Below are positions 16,911 through 25,407 of a stretch of 64,000 nt of DNA, in pieces. The stretch comes from Paenibacillus sp. V4I3. Lineage in GTDB: Bacteria; Bacillota; Bacilli; Paenibacillales; NBRC-103111. How positions within the stretch are numbered: position 1 is the first letter of the stretch; each line of letters begins with the position of its first letter. Location: assembly GCF_030817215.1 (NCBI RefSeq), contig NZ_JAUSZA010000001.1:5368501-5432500 (forward strand), given 5' to 3'. Position numbers and translations under genes: made by a program. The notes beneath the pieces are model-generated. The model made no database searches. It was not told where the DNA came from and saw only the letters and a list, made by a program, of their open reading frames with translations.

Positions 16911-16979
16911 GAAAAAGCAACCTCGTTGCTTTTCTTCGCCAAAGCTTTATCAAGCCCAGCAAAGGAGCAACAGGTTGCT
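16911..16979 (-). terminator. rpsO terminator with a second upstream hairpin
   Basis: The terminator proper is at 16911-16931: AAGCAAC, loop GAG, GTTGCTT, then U-rich. A related hairpin (AGCAAC/GTTGCT, 16966-16979) lies just after the rpsO stop. The outer arms of the two can also pair with each other (AAGCAACC with GGTTGCTT), so the region can form either two short hairpins or one long one. It lies between rpsO and pnp. Confidence 0.75.
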
Positions 16980-16993
16980 TCTCATTGTCGGTT

Positions 16994-17263
16994 TTATCGA
17001 CGCAAACCAAGCTTTTCAATCAAAGCACTGTAACGGCTCACATCTTTGTTCTTCACGTATGCTAGCAGCTTACGGCGTTGACCAACCATTTTGAGCAAAC
17101 CACGGCGGGAATGATGATCTTTCTTGTGAGTCCGCAGATGATTTGTCAGGTTGACAATGTTTTCTGTAAGGATTGCTACTTGTACCTCAGGTGAACCCGT
17201 ATCGGTATCATGTACCTTGTGAGTTTGAATCAGTTGTGTTTTACGCTCTTGAGTTAATGCCAT
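16994..17263 (-). CDS. rpsO: 30S ribosomal protein S15
   Basis: S15 binds the 16S rRNA three-way junction and helps assemble the 30S platform. At 89 residues it has the normal length; HLRTHKKDHHSRRGLL and the C-terminal RYSALIEKLGLRR are typical family segments. The Shine-Dalgarno TAGGAGATG lies upstream of the ATG. It has its own promoter and a structured leader of about 110 nt, compatible with the autoregulation known for rpsO in other bacteria, and precedes pnp. Confidence 0.98.
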   Translation of the reverse strand: MALTQERKTQLIQTHKVHDTDTGSPEVQVAILTENIVNLTNHLRTHKKDHHSRRGLLKMVGQRRKLLAYVKNKDVSRYSALIEKLGLRR

Positions 17264-17374
17264 GATTGTTCATCTCCTAAATTCTATTGTATCCCCGCTA
17301 GCCTAGAAATCGCCGATGATAGCGTATGTCCAAGCTAAGGTTCATGCCAGAAGGTATAGATCCTTTTGGCAACG
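17264..17374 (-). promoter_or_regulatory. rpsO leader with stem-loop, possible S15 autoregulatory site
   Basis: The predicted leader contains a stem formed by GCCAAAAGG and CCTTCTGGC (around 17345-17370) and further GC-rich self-complementary stretches towards the ribosome site. S15 represses its own mRNA in several bacteria through leader structures that differ among lineages. Function here is inferred only from the leader length and folding potential. Confidence 0.4.
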
Positions 17375-17380
17375 TTATTC

Positions 17381-17410
17381 AGTATATCATAATCGCACAG
17401 TAGAAGTAAA
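17381..17410 (-). promoter_or_regulatory. Sigma-A-like promoter of rpsO
   Basis: TTTACT (17405-17410), an 18-nt spacer, then TATACT (17381-17386) with an upstream TGA giving an extended -10. It lies just after the ribF stop. Confidence 0.65.
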
Positions 17411-17430
17411 TGCTTGTTTCAACTGAAACG

Positions 17431-18366
17431 TTATAATTTGTTCTTGGCTGTTTCGACGTCAAGTTTAATTTGAGTAACCAAATCGTCCAGGGATGAGAAT
17501 TTCCGCTCTGGTCGAAGGAAAGCTATGAGCTCAACATTCATATGCTCGCCGTAAATTTGTTCGGAGAAATCAAATAAATGAGCTTCGAATGAGGGCTTCA
17601 ATTCTCCAGTTGTGAAGGTAGGTTTTACACCAATATTCATAACCCCTTTATAGGTTTCCCCTTTAACAGAAGCTTTAATCGCATAAACACCATTGGTAGG
17701 GATGACATAAGACTCATCCAGTTGAATATTAGCGGTAGGAAAACCAAGTGTTCTCCCCCGCTTTTCTCCATCCACAACGATGCCGCTTATACTATAGGGA
17801 CGCCCAAGAAGTCTGGTAACTGTGTCTATGTCCCCTTGCTGTAATGATTCACGAATGAGTGTACTGCTAACTTTTTCGCCATCCATATGAAAGGGTCTCA
17901 CCACTTCTACAGAAAATTTCCCATGACTCAACTCACAGAGCGAATCCGGGGTACCTTTACCTTGAAAACCAAACGTAAAATCAAAACCGCATATGACACT
18001 TTCAACACCAAGTCGATCTAATACTTGATCCACGAAATGTTCCGGGGATAACCGCATTAAAGAGGCATCAAAGGTAACAATGTAGGTATGATTCACACCC
18101 AGTGATTCAAACATCTTCATTTTCTTACTCATCGGAGTTATTAGATCCGTATATCTATCTTGACCCATTACTGCTCTAGGATGTGGGTGAAAGGTCATGA
18201 TGGCTGCCCTCAGCCCAAGATTCTTAGCCGTGCGTAGGGCTCGTCCAATGACTTCCTGATGTCCCAAATGTACACCATCGAAATCACCAATTGCCACCAC
18301 TTGCTCTCCTACAATTAGGTCCAAATCATCCATATTAATGGGATATGATATTGGTATTATGCGCAT
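17431..18366 (-). CDS. ribF: Bifunctional riboflavin kinase/FAD synthetase
   Basis: The enzyme phosphorylates riboflavin to FMN and then adenylates it to FAD. The N-terminal adenylyltransferase half has GDFDGVHLGHQ and the C-terminal flavokinase half starts near residue 185 with GRTLGFPTANI and NGVYA. Length (311 aa) is standard. It follows truB by 46 nt, as in the nusA-infB operon of Bacillus (where it is called ribC). The ATG at 18366 has a fairly distant GTAGGTG, so translation may be modest. Confidence 0.97.
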   Translation of the reverse strand: MRIIPISYPINMDDLDLIVGEQVVAIGDFDGVHLGHQEVIGRALRTAKNLGLRAAIMTFHPHPRAVMGQDRYTDLITPMSKKMKMFESLGVNHTYIVTFDASLMRLSPEHFVDQVLDRLGVESVICGFDFTFGFQGKGTPDSLCELSHGKFSVEVVRPFHMDGEKVSSTLIRESLQQGDIDTVTRLLGRPYSISGIVVDGEKRGRTLGFPTANIQLDESYVIPTNGVYAIKASVKGETYKGVMNIGVKPTFTTGELKPSFEAHLFDFSEQIYGEHMNVELIAFLRPERKFSSLDDLVTQIKLDVETAKNKL

Positions 18367-18412
18367 AAGTTCATTTCACCTACCCATGTCAACCTGTCCC
18401 GTGACGTTATAA

Positions 18413-19327
18413 TTAGAGGAAAACTTTGGCTGGGATCAGGACTTGGCTAGCGCTGTTCCATTCATACAAACCAAGAAAACGTTCATCAGGCGAATAAGCC
18501 CTGAAAATGGTTTGTGAAGCTTCTGCATGAGCCGTCCGATTCGCAGTCATAGTAATTTTCTTCCCCTGTAGTGCATGTACAGCTTCCCCGGCAGATAGTT
18601 CAATGAATGGGATATGTGAAATCGCCTGATCCATAGGAATCATATGCGCCTGCAGTAATCCTTGAACCTTCATTTGTTCAATCTGTTCAAATGTTAAGCA
18701 CTGTTCTTGGCGAATACTGCCCGTCGATGTACGTATTAGACTTTTCATCACCGCCGGATATCCGAGAGCTTTGCCTATATCCACACATAAGGTTCTTATA
18801 TAGGTCCCTTTGGAGCAAGAAGCACGAAATTGAATCTCTGGATGCTTTTGTTGTAGGTCCATATGAAGAATGTCTAGCTTATGAATCGTCACTTTACGTG
18901 ACTTCCGCTCTACTTCCTTGCCTTCTCGAGCTAATTCATAGAGTCGTTTCCCATCAATCTTCACCGCAGAGAACATTGGTGGAACCTGTTCAATTTCTCC
19001 GACAAAAGAATGAAGAACCTCACGGACCTTCATTTCATCTAAAGTCACCTGTGAAACTTCTTCCAACACCGTACCCGTCATATCCTCCGTATCGGTAGAA
19101 AGACCAATTCGAAGAACAGCTTCATATTCCTTAGGCAGATCCTGAATGTACTCCACCATTCGAGTTGCCCTACCTATACATAATGGCAAAACCCCAGTTA
19201 CTTGCGGGTCAAGCGTTCCCGTGTGGCCGATGCGTTTGATCCCAAGGATACCTCTAACTTTGGCTACTACATCATGAGAAGTGAAGCCCGCTGGTTTCCA
19301 TACAGGCAAAATGCCTTCTAACGTCAT
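18413..19327 (-). CDS. truB: tRNA pseudouridine(55) synthase TruB
   Basis: TruB makes pseudouridine 55 in the T-loop of tRNAs. The catalytic Asp is in GHTGTLDPQVTGVLP near residue 40, preceded by the N-terminal WKPAGFTSHDVV motif. SKGTYIRTL and a PUA-like C-terminal domain complete the 304 residues. ATG overlaps the nrnA stop by 4 nt, so the two are translationally coupled. It lies between nrnA and ribF in the nusA-infB operon. Confidence 0.97.
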   Translation of the reverse strand: MTLEGILPVWKPAGFTSHDVVAKVRGILGIKRIGHTGTLDPQVTGVLPLCIGRATRMVEYIQDLPKEYEAVLRIGLSTDTEDMTGTVLEEVSQVTLDEMKVREVLHSFVGEIEQVPPMFSAVKIDGKRLYELAREGKEVERKSRKVTIHKLDILHMDLQQKHPEIQFRASCSKGTYIRTLCVDIGKALGYPAVMKSLIRTSTGSIRQEQCLTFEQIEQMKVQGLLQAHMIPMDQAISHIPFIELSAGEAVHALQGKKITMTANRTAHAEASQTIFRAYSPDERFLGLYEWNSASQVLIPAKVFL

Positions 19328-20325
19328 ATGAGTTCGTTCCCTACTTCCTGAACCATTTTGGCTACTGCTTCCTCAAGCGTACCTTGGATTGTACAGCCTG
19401 ATGCACGAACATGGCCGCCACCGCCAAGTGATTGCGCAATCGCAGCAACGTCAACAAGTCCTGATGATCGGAGACTTACTTTAATGACACCGACTGCTTT
19501 CTCTTTAAATAGCATGCCCACTTCTACGCCTTCCACATTACGCGGATAATTGACAAGCCCATCCAGATCGTCGCTTGAGGCACCAGTTAACTCCAAATCT
19601 GCCAGAGAAACAGCAAGCCATGCTAATTTACGATCATTCGCAAATGAAAGTGTAGATAAAGCTTTCTGAAGAAGTACGATTTGCGAATAAGTGACTCTTT
19701 CCAGCACTTGCTCAGCTATGACAGAGCCCTGAACACCAAGTGATAGCAGCGTTGCACCAATCTGCATAACCTCAGGCGAGGTATTCGAATACCGAAAACC
19801 ACCTGTGTCAGTCAGCAAGCCCGTGTAAATGCAATCACCAAACTCCAAATTCGGTACAAGTTTCATATGTATAGCTAAATCATACAAAATTTGAACGGTT
19901 GCAGCGGCATCATGTTTAATCAAATGGCACGAACCAAATCTATCGTTCGTTGGATGATGATCAACATTGAGCAGCTGTGCCTGGTCATCAAAAAGAGTGC
20001 TGATCCTACCCATTCTGGAGAAATCAGCACAATCTACACTTATGATGGTTTGGTAAAGTCTTTCTGGAACTTCCTTGCCATAATCAAGGACTTGATCATT
20101 TCCCCATAAATAGGAAAATTTAGAGGGCATAGCGCCCTCATTGATCATTGTAAAGGATTTTCCCAGTTGTTTAAGAATCCAACCGGTGGCATACGTAGAA
20201 CTGGCGGCATCCCCATCCGGTTGGATGTGAGATACCACCAGGAAATCATCATGCTGCTCGATAAACGTAGCTGCTGCTGCCAGCTGCTGGCTGTACTCGG
20301 TGGCATGGTTCATTCCACTTCTCAT
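19324..20325 (-). CDS. nrnA: DHH-family oligoribonuclease/pAp phosphatase NrnA
   Basis: NrnA degrades short oligoribonucleotides and dephosphorylates 3'-phosphoadenosine 5'-phosphate. The DHH domain shows SHIQPDGDA, SVDCADFSRMG, NVDHHPTND and the DHHA1 domain ends with GGGGHVRASGC. It has 333 aa. It overlaps rbfA and truB by 4 nt on either side, so it is a full member of the translation-factor operon. In B. subtilis nrnA (ytqI) is elsewhere; in many other Firmicutes it sits between rbfA and truB as here. Confidence 0.93.
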   Translation of the reverse strand: MRSGMNHATEYSQQLAAAATFIEQHDDFLVVSHIQPDGDAASSTYATGWILKQLGKSFTMINEGAMPSKFSYLWGNDQVLDYGKEVPERLYQTIISVDCADFSRMGRISTLFDDQAQLLNVDHHPTNDRFGSCHLIKHDAAATVQILYDLAIHMKLVPNLEFGDCIYTGLLTDTGGFRYSNTSPEVMQIGATLLSLGVQGSVIAEQVLERVTYSQIVLLQKALSTLSFANDRKLAWLAVSLADLELTGASSDDLDGLVNYPRNVEGVEVGMLFKEKAVGVIKVSLRSSGLVDVAAIAQSLGGGGHVRASGCTIQGTLEEAVAKMVQEVGNELI

Positions 20326-20681
20326 ACGCTTGAATTTCCTTCCTGATTAAGCTTGTGCAACAAGTTATCGATATGACTTCCATAATCAATAGAAGCATCG
20401 AACTTAAATTGCAGTTCTGGAATTTTACGTAAACGAATTCGTTTGCCTAATTCCGAACGAATATATCCAGAACCCACAGAAAGTGCCTTAAGTGTTGCAG
20501 CTTTCTCTTCTTCTGTGCCCATTACGCTAAGAAAAACGCGAGCTAAGGATAAATCGTTCGTTACTTCTACACCAGTTACGGTTAAGAAACCAATGCGTGG
20601 ATCTTTCAATTCGGACTGAACGATCTGGCTTAATTCTTTCTTGATTTGTTCGCCAACTCGACCTACACGAACTCTAGCCAT
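20322..20681 (-). CDS. rbfA: 30S ribosome-binding factor RbfA
   Basis: RbfA is a small KH-fold factor for maturation of the 30S subunit and 16S rRNA processing. The 119 residues contain the family features VGEQIKKELSQIV near the start, DPRIGFLTVTGVEV, and RIRLRKIPELQFKFD. ATG is 6 nt after the infB stop, with its GAGAGGTGA ribosome site inside infB. In B. subtilis ylxP lies between infB and rbfA; it is missing here. Confidence 0.97.
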   Translation of the reverse strand: MARVRVGRVGEQIKKELSQIVQSELKDPRIGFLTVTGVEVTNDLSLARVFLSVMGTEEEKAATLKALSVGSGYIRSELGKRIRLRKIPELQFKFDASIDYGSHIDNLLHKLNQEGNSSV

Positions 20682-20687
20682 TTGTCA

Positions 20688-23621
20688 TCACCTCTCAACG
20701 GACTCCATGATGAAGGCTTCAATAATGTCGCCCTCTTTAATATCATGATAACGCTCAAGAGATATACCACACTCGTAACCTTGTGCCACTTCTTTTTGGT
20801 CATCCTTGAATCGTTTCAGGGAGTCTATTTTACCTTCGTGCACGACAATACCACTGCGGATCAAGCGAGTTTGTGCATTACGAGCAATTTTGCCTGAGAT
20901 AATCATACATCCAGCAATTGTACCTGAACCCGTAATTTTGAACACATTACGTACTTCTGCTTGACCAAGTACAACTTCTTTAAAGATAGGATCCAGCATG
21001 CCCTTCATAGCTTGCTCGATTTCTTCAATTACGTTGTAGATAATGTTATGCAGACGGATATCAACTTTCTCTTGATCTGCTGTTGCTTTCGCAGCAGGTT
21101 CAGGACGAACATTGAAACCGATAATAATCGCATTTGATGCAGAAGCCAGAATAATATCAGATTCTGTAACAGCACCAACACCGTTGTGAAGAATTTTAAC
21201 GCGAACGCCTTCCACTTCGATCTTCTCAAGTGAGCTTTTCAGGGCTTCAACAGAACCTTGAACGTCACCTTTGATGATTACGTTAAGCTCTTTGATTTCG
21301 CCGTCTTTAATGTGTTTAAAGAGGTCATCCAGCGTGACGCGGGAATTCGCCGTCATTTCGGATTGTCGAAGTGCTATGGAACGACGATCTGCAATGTCTC
21401 TTGCCTTACGCTCATCTTCATAAGCAAGGAATGGATCCCCAGCTTGTGGAACTTCTGTAAGACCCGTGATTTCAACTGGTGTTGAAGGACCCGCTTCTTT
21501 CAGACGTTTACCTTTATCATTCACCATCGCTCTTACGCGGCCGAAGCACACGCCAGCTACGAAGCTATCTCCGACTTTTAATGTACCATGTTGAATCAGG
21601 ATTCTGGCAACTGGACCACGACCTTTATCCAACTCGGCTTCGATTACGGTCGCTCTAGCACGTTTGTTCGGATTAGCTTTATACTCTTGAACTTCCGCAA
21701 CAAGCAGAATCATCTCAAGCAGATTTTCAAGTCCAATCCGTTGTTTTGCGGAAATTTCGCAGAAAATTGTATCTCCGCCCCACTCTTCCGGAACCAACTC
21801 ATAAGCAGTAAGTGCTTGTTTGATTTGATCTGGATTTGCGCCTTCTTTATCAATCTTGTTAACTGCAACAATGATCGGAACGCCTGCTGCCTTAGCATGG
21901 TTAATTGCTTCAACGGTTTGCGGCATTACGCCGTCATCAGCAGCAACAACGATAATTGTAATATCGGTTACTTGTGCACCGCGGGCACGCATCGTTGTAA
22001 AAGCTTCGTGACCAGGCGTATCCAAGAAAGTGATTTTCTTTTGGTTAACTTCAACTTGATAAGCACCGATGTGCTGCGTAATACCGCCTGCTTCGCCTTC
22101 GGTTACACTTGTTTTACGAATAGCATCAAGTAAAGTCGTTTTACCATGATCGACGTGCCCCATAATCGTAACAACTGGCGGACGCTCAATCAGATCTGCC
22201 TCATCGTCAATTTCTTCGAAAGTCTCGAAATTATCTTCTTCGACTTTAATCTTAATTTCAACTTCAACGCCAAACTCGGATGCAATCAATTGAATGGCTT
22301 CCAAATCAAGCTCTTGGTTGATTGTTGCCATTGTACCCAAGAACAAAAGCTTTTTAATAACTTCAGAAGCATCTTTGTGAAGTAATTTCGCTGTTTCACC
22401 AACGGTCATACTGCCACGAACGATGATTTTCTTAGGCGTGTTGTCAATTTTTTCTTTCTTAACGGTTTCTTGTTGGTATCTGCCTCTATTGTTACCGCGT
22501 TGATTTCCTCTGTTTTGTCCACCAGGTCCGCGATTGCCGCCGGAACGGTTATCATCAAAACGCTTAGGAGTTGGTTTGGATTTCTTAGTTGTAATTACAC
22601 CAGCTTTAGCTGCTGCATCATCCAATTCAGCTGCTGTTGCTCCTACGTGGAACTGCGGCTTTGCTTCTTGAATGACAGGTCTTCCGCTTTGATTATTGTT
22701 ACGGTTATCAAACGGTTTGGACTGACGGTTTGGGCCAGCACTACGGTTCGGGCCTGCATTTTGCGGACGGCTGCTATTTGCGCTTTGTCCACCACCAGCT
22801 CCCGGTCCACCAGTCCCCTGACTTGGACGAGACCCTGCATAGTTACTATTGCTGCGTGGAGCTCCGCCTTGGCCTTGACCTTGGCCTTGGCTGTAGCCTT
22901 GACCGCCACTAGGACGTTGGCTATTGTAGCCGCCAGTTGAACCACTTGGACGCTGGCCACCTGGATTGGAACCTTGATAACCCGTACGTTGTCCACCTTG
23001 GCTGGAACCTTGACCACTAGGGCGTTGTCCACCTGGATTGGAGCCTTGATAACCCGTACGTTGTCCACCTTGGCTGGAACCTTGGCCGCTAGGACGCTGT
23101 CCGCCTGGATTGGAACCTTGATAACCTGTACGTTGTCCACCTTGGCCTTGACTGTTTGGGCGTTGCCCGCCTTGCGATGATCCTTGACCACTTGGGCGTT
23201 GATCACGCCCAGGCTGAGCTGGACGACTAGCCGTATTAGGCGTAGATTGTCCTTGGGGTGCTGTTACAGCACCATTTGTAGTCGTGCTGTTCGTTGGTTC
23301 TGAAGCAACTGGCTTCGAAGCCTGTGTTGCTGCACCTTTATTCTCTTGTGCTGGAGCCTGCGTTGCAGGATTCTGATTCGTCGTAGATGAACTCACATTT
23401 CCTCCGTCCGTAGCTGCTCGTTTGGCAGCCGCATTGGCTTTAATATCACGAAAAAACTTTTCTACACTGCTTACTGCGTCATTTTCCATTACACTCATAT
23501 GATTGTTAACGGGAATATTCAGACGTTTGAGGATGGTTATAATTTCTTTGCTGCTCATATTGAGTTGCTTTGCGTATTCGTAAACGCGAGTCTTATCTTT
23601 ATTGTCTTGTTTATTGGTCAA
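20688..23621 (-). CDS. infB: Translation initiation factor IF-2
   Basis: IF-2 is the GTPase that delivers initiator fMet-tRNA and drives subunit joining. The 977 residues begin with a small IF2_N domain (RVYEYAKQLNMSSKEIITIL), then a very long disordered Gly/Gln/Ser/Arg-rich linker (about 70-395), a second IF2_N domain (about 400-455), and the G domain with GHVDHGKT (488-495), DTPGHEAF and NKID, followed by domains II-IV. Start is TTG 23621 with GGAGGTG 7 nt upstream; it overlaps ylxQ by 11 nt. At 977 aa it is far longer than the B. subtilis protein (about 716), because of the repeat-bearing linker. Confidence 0.98.
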   Translation of the reverse strand: MTNKQDNKDKTRVYEYAKQLNMSSKEIITILKRLNIPVNNHMSVMENDAVSSVEKFFRDIKANAAAKRAATDGGNVSSSTTNQNPATQAPAQENKGAATQASKPVASEPTNSTTTNGAVTAPQGQSTPNTASRPAQPGRDQRPSGQGSSQGGQRPNSQGQGGQRTGYQGSNPGGQRPSGQGSSQGGQRTGYQGSNPGGQRPSGQGSSQGGQRTGYQGSNPGGQRPSGSTGGYNSQRPSGGQGYSQGQGQGQGGAPRSNSNYAGSRPSQGTGGPGAGGGQSANSSRPQNAGPNRSAGPNRQSKPFDNRNNNQSGRPVIQEAKPQFHVGATAAELDDAAAKAGVITTKKSKPTPKRFDDNRSGGNRGPGGQNRGNQRGNNRGRYQQETVKKEKIDNTPKKIIVRGSMTVGETAKLLHKDASEVIKKLLFLGTMATINQELDLEAIQLIASEFGVEVEIKIKVEEDNFETFEEIDDEADLIERPPVVTIMGHVDHGKTTLLDAIRKTSVTEGEAGGITQHIGAYQVEVNQKKITFLDTPGHEAFTTMRARGAQVTDITIIVVAADDGVMPQTVEAINHAKAAGVPIIVAVNKIDKEGANPDQIKQALTAYELVPEEWGGDTIFCEISAKQRIGLENLLEMILLVAEVQEYKANPNKRARATVIEAELDKGRGPVARILIQHGTLKVGDSFVAGVCFGRVRAMVNDKGKRLKEAGPSTPVEITGLTEVPQAGDPFLAYEDERKARDIADRRSIALRQSEMTANSRVTLDDLFKHIKDGEIKELNVIIKGDVQGSVEALKSSLEKIEVEGVRVKILHNGVGAVTESDIILASASNAIIIGFNVRPEPAAKATADQEKVDIRLHNIIYNVIEEIEQAMKGMLDPIFKEVVLGQAEVRNVFKITGSGTIAGCMIISGKIARNAQTRLIRSGIVVHEGKIDSLKRFKDDQKEVAQGYECGISLERYHDIKEGDIIEAFIMESVER
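22938..23141 (-). repeat. 72-bp coding tandem repeat inside infB linker
   Basis: Residues 161-228 of IF-2 are two full and one partial copy of a 24-residue unit made of GGQRTGYQ, GSNP, GGQRPSGQ and GSSQ. The DNA copies are nearly identical, with a few silent changes. Slippage or unequal exchange could change copy number between strains. Confidence 0.9.
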
Positions 23622-23940
23622 TATGTTTCACCTCCGCAGGATTATCTTGACTCTTCTGCAGCATCTGCGCGAAGCCTCCGTCCAATACACCTATGGTGAC
23701 ACGCATTTCTTTCCCAATGCTGCGGCCCAATTCATACTTCGTACCTATTTCCATGAGTTTAATTCCATAGAATTGGCATTTATCTTGAAATTTCTTACGT
23801 GTATTAGCAGATGCATCCTCCGCCATAATGACAAGTTTGGCTTCTCCCGAGCGAATCGCTTTAAACACACCTTCATCACCGGTAACTAGCTTCCCTGCCC
23901 GCATCGCCAAGCCCAATTGGGATAGAAATTTAGGATTCAT
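23611..23940 (-). CDS. ylxQ: L7Ae-family ribosomal-like protein YlxQ
   Basis: This is a 109-residue L7Ae/L30e-fold protein of the YlxQ family, a likely RNA-binding protein of the nusA operon. The segment LGLAMRAGKLVTGDEGVFKA is typical. I start at ATG 23940 because AGGAGGAG lies 8 nt upstream; the open frame further upstream is only a shifted reading of the preceding gene. It overlaps rnpM by 11 nt and infB by 11 nt. YlxQ-type proteins bind kink-turns in other organisms; its target here is unknown. Confidence 0.92.
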   Translation of the reverse strand: MNPKFLSQLGLAMRAGKLVTGDEGVFKAIRSGEAKLVIMAEDASANTRKKFQDKCQFYGIKLMEIGTKYELGRSIGKEMRVTIGVLDGGFAQMLQKSQDNPAEVKHIDQ

Positions 23941-24244
23941 CTTCAGACTCCTCCTCTTTAGAAGAGAGGAACTCATCTTCAACACGAATGAAATCTTGCT
24001 CCAATTGGTCATAAATATCGGCACCAACGGCATGCTTCAGCGCTCTATCCAGGGCTTTACTTTTCTTCGCCAATTTAAAACAAGAAACTTTACCGCACAG
24101 GTAGGCACCGCGCCCAGACTTTTTCCCTTTGAGATCAATGAGAATTTCATCTTCAGGCGTTTTGACGATGCGGATCAAGTCCCTCTTCGGCATCATTTCC
24201 TGGCAGGCCACGCATTTTCTCAGAGGGATTTTTCTCTGCTTCAT
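23930..24244 (-). CDS. rnpM: YlxR/RnpM, RNase P modulator family
   Basis: A 104-residue DUF448 protein. RKCVACQEMMPKRDLIRIV at the N-terminus and GRGAYLCGKVSCFKLAKKS are the family hallmarks, with four cysteines. The B. subtilis homologue has been reported to bind RNase P RNA and lower its activity (RnpM). ATG 24244 is preceded by AAGGGGTG; a GTG 9 nt earlier is less likely. A Glu/Asp/Ser-rich tail (EEESEDES) follows the core. It lies between nusA and ylxQ. Confidence 0.93.
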   Translation of the reverse strand: MKQRKIPLRKCVACQEMMPKRDLIRIVKTPEDEILIDLKGKKSGRGAYLCGKVSCFKLAKKSKALDRALKHAVGADIYDQLEQDFIRVEDEFLSSKEEESEDES

Positions 24245-24273
24245 TCCGATCACCCCTTGCTACGAACAAAAAC

Positions 24274-25371
24274 TTAATCGACACTCACAGAATCTTGATG
24301 CATTTCTTCTGAATAAGTTTTCACTCTGCCATATTCTTGTTCGGCTTGTGTTTCACTTTTGATGTCTATTTTCCAACCTGTCAATTTGGCAGCAAGACGA
24401 GCATTTTGCCCTTTGATTCCAATAGCCAAAGAAAGCTGATAGTCAGGTACAATGACACGCGCCATTTTTTCATTTTCATGAATTTGCACTTCAAGCACTT
24501 TGGAAGGGCTAAGCGCATTGGCTACGTATTCTTCCACGCTTTCCATCCAACGAACGATGTCTATTTTCTCGCCGCGCAGTTCGCTTACAATCGTTTGAAC
24601 ACGTAACCCTTTAGGCCCTACGCAGGATCCTACTGGATCAACTTCAGCGTTGCGAGAGTGAACAGCAATTTTGGATCGGAAGCCGGCTTCACGCGCAACC
24701 GAACGAATCTCGACCACACCATCAAAGATTTCAGGAACTTCCAGTTCAAAAAGACGCTTCAACAGCCCTGGATGTGTTCTTGATAAAATGATTTGCGGTC
24801 CTTTCGTCGTATTTTCCACTTTCGTGATATAAGCTTTAATCCGATCGCCCTGTTTGAACTTATCCGTAGGCATCAATTCAGTCAAAGGCAGCACAGCCTC
24901 AACTTTACCCAAGTCCACATATATGTTACGTTGATCTTGGCGTTGAAGGATTCCTGTAACGATATCTTCTTCCTTGTCGATAAAAGCATTATAAATTAAG
25001 CCACGCTCGGCTTCACGAATACGCTGAGTCACCACTTGTTTGGCAGTTTGAGCAGCAATACGTCCGAAATCACGAGGAGTCACTTCAATTTCAACGATAT
25101 CTTCCAATTGGTAATTCGGATTAATTTCACGAGAAGCGTGAAGTGAAATTTCCAATCTTGGATCTAATACTTCCTCAGTTACGGTTTTACGGGCATATAC
25201 CTTGATGAGGCCAGTATGGCGATTGATATCAACTCGCACGTTCTGTGCGGTGTTGAAATTACGTTTATAACTTGAAATCATCGCTGCTTCAATTGCATCG
25301 ATAAGTAACTCCTTTGAGATACCCTTCTCACGTTCAATTTCCGACAGCGCTTCGATAAAATCCGTGTTCAT
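24274..25371 (-). CDS. nusA: Transcription termination/antitermination factor NusA
   Basis: NusA binds RNA polymerase and nascent RNA, promoting pausing and termination or, with other factors, antitermination. The 365-residue form has the N-terminal polymerase-binding domain, an S1 domain (about 135-200), and tandem KH domains with GSCVGPKGLRVQ and GIKGQNARLAAKLTGW. It lacks the C-terminal acidic repeats of proteobacterial NusA, as expected for Firmicutes. AAAGGGGGG lies upstream of the ATG. It follows rimP by 36 nt. Confidence 0.97.
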   Translation of the reverse strand: MNTDFIEALSEIEREKGISKELLIDAIEAAMISSYKRNFNTAQNVRVDINRHTGLIKVYARKTVTEEVLDPRLEISLHASREINPNYQLEDIVEIEVTPRDFGRIAAQTAKQVVTQRIREAERGLIYNAFIDKEEDIVTGILQRQDQRNIYVDLGKVEAVLPLTELMPTDKFKQGDRIKAYITKVENTTKGPQIILSRTHPGLLKRLFELEVPEIFDGVVEIRSVAREAGFRSKIAVHSRNAEVDPVGSCVGPKGLRVQTIVSELRGEKIDIVRWMESVEEYVANALSPSKVLEVQIHENEKMARVIVPDYQLSLAIGIKGQNARLAAKLTGWKIDIKSETQAEQEYGRVKTYSEEMHQDSVSVD

Positions 25372-25407
25372 TTGAACTGAGTCCCCCCTTTCAATAAGTA
25401 ACGGTCA

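Noticed and set aside
21588..22133. 181-codon plus-strand frame over the IF-2 GTPase domain
   Set aside because: Antisense to a fully conserved GTPase; Cys/Phe/Asn-rich composition without domains.
22938..23141. Direct repeats that could suggest a CRISPR array
   Set aside because: The units are contiguous 72-bp coding repeats in frame with infB, with no unique spacers.
22470..23206. Long open frames on both strands inside the infB linker (plus 22470-22940; minus 22643-23206)
   Set aside because: They come from the biased, repetitive codons of the Gly/Gln-rich linker. Neither translates to a recognisable protein, and infB explains the region.
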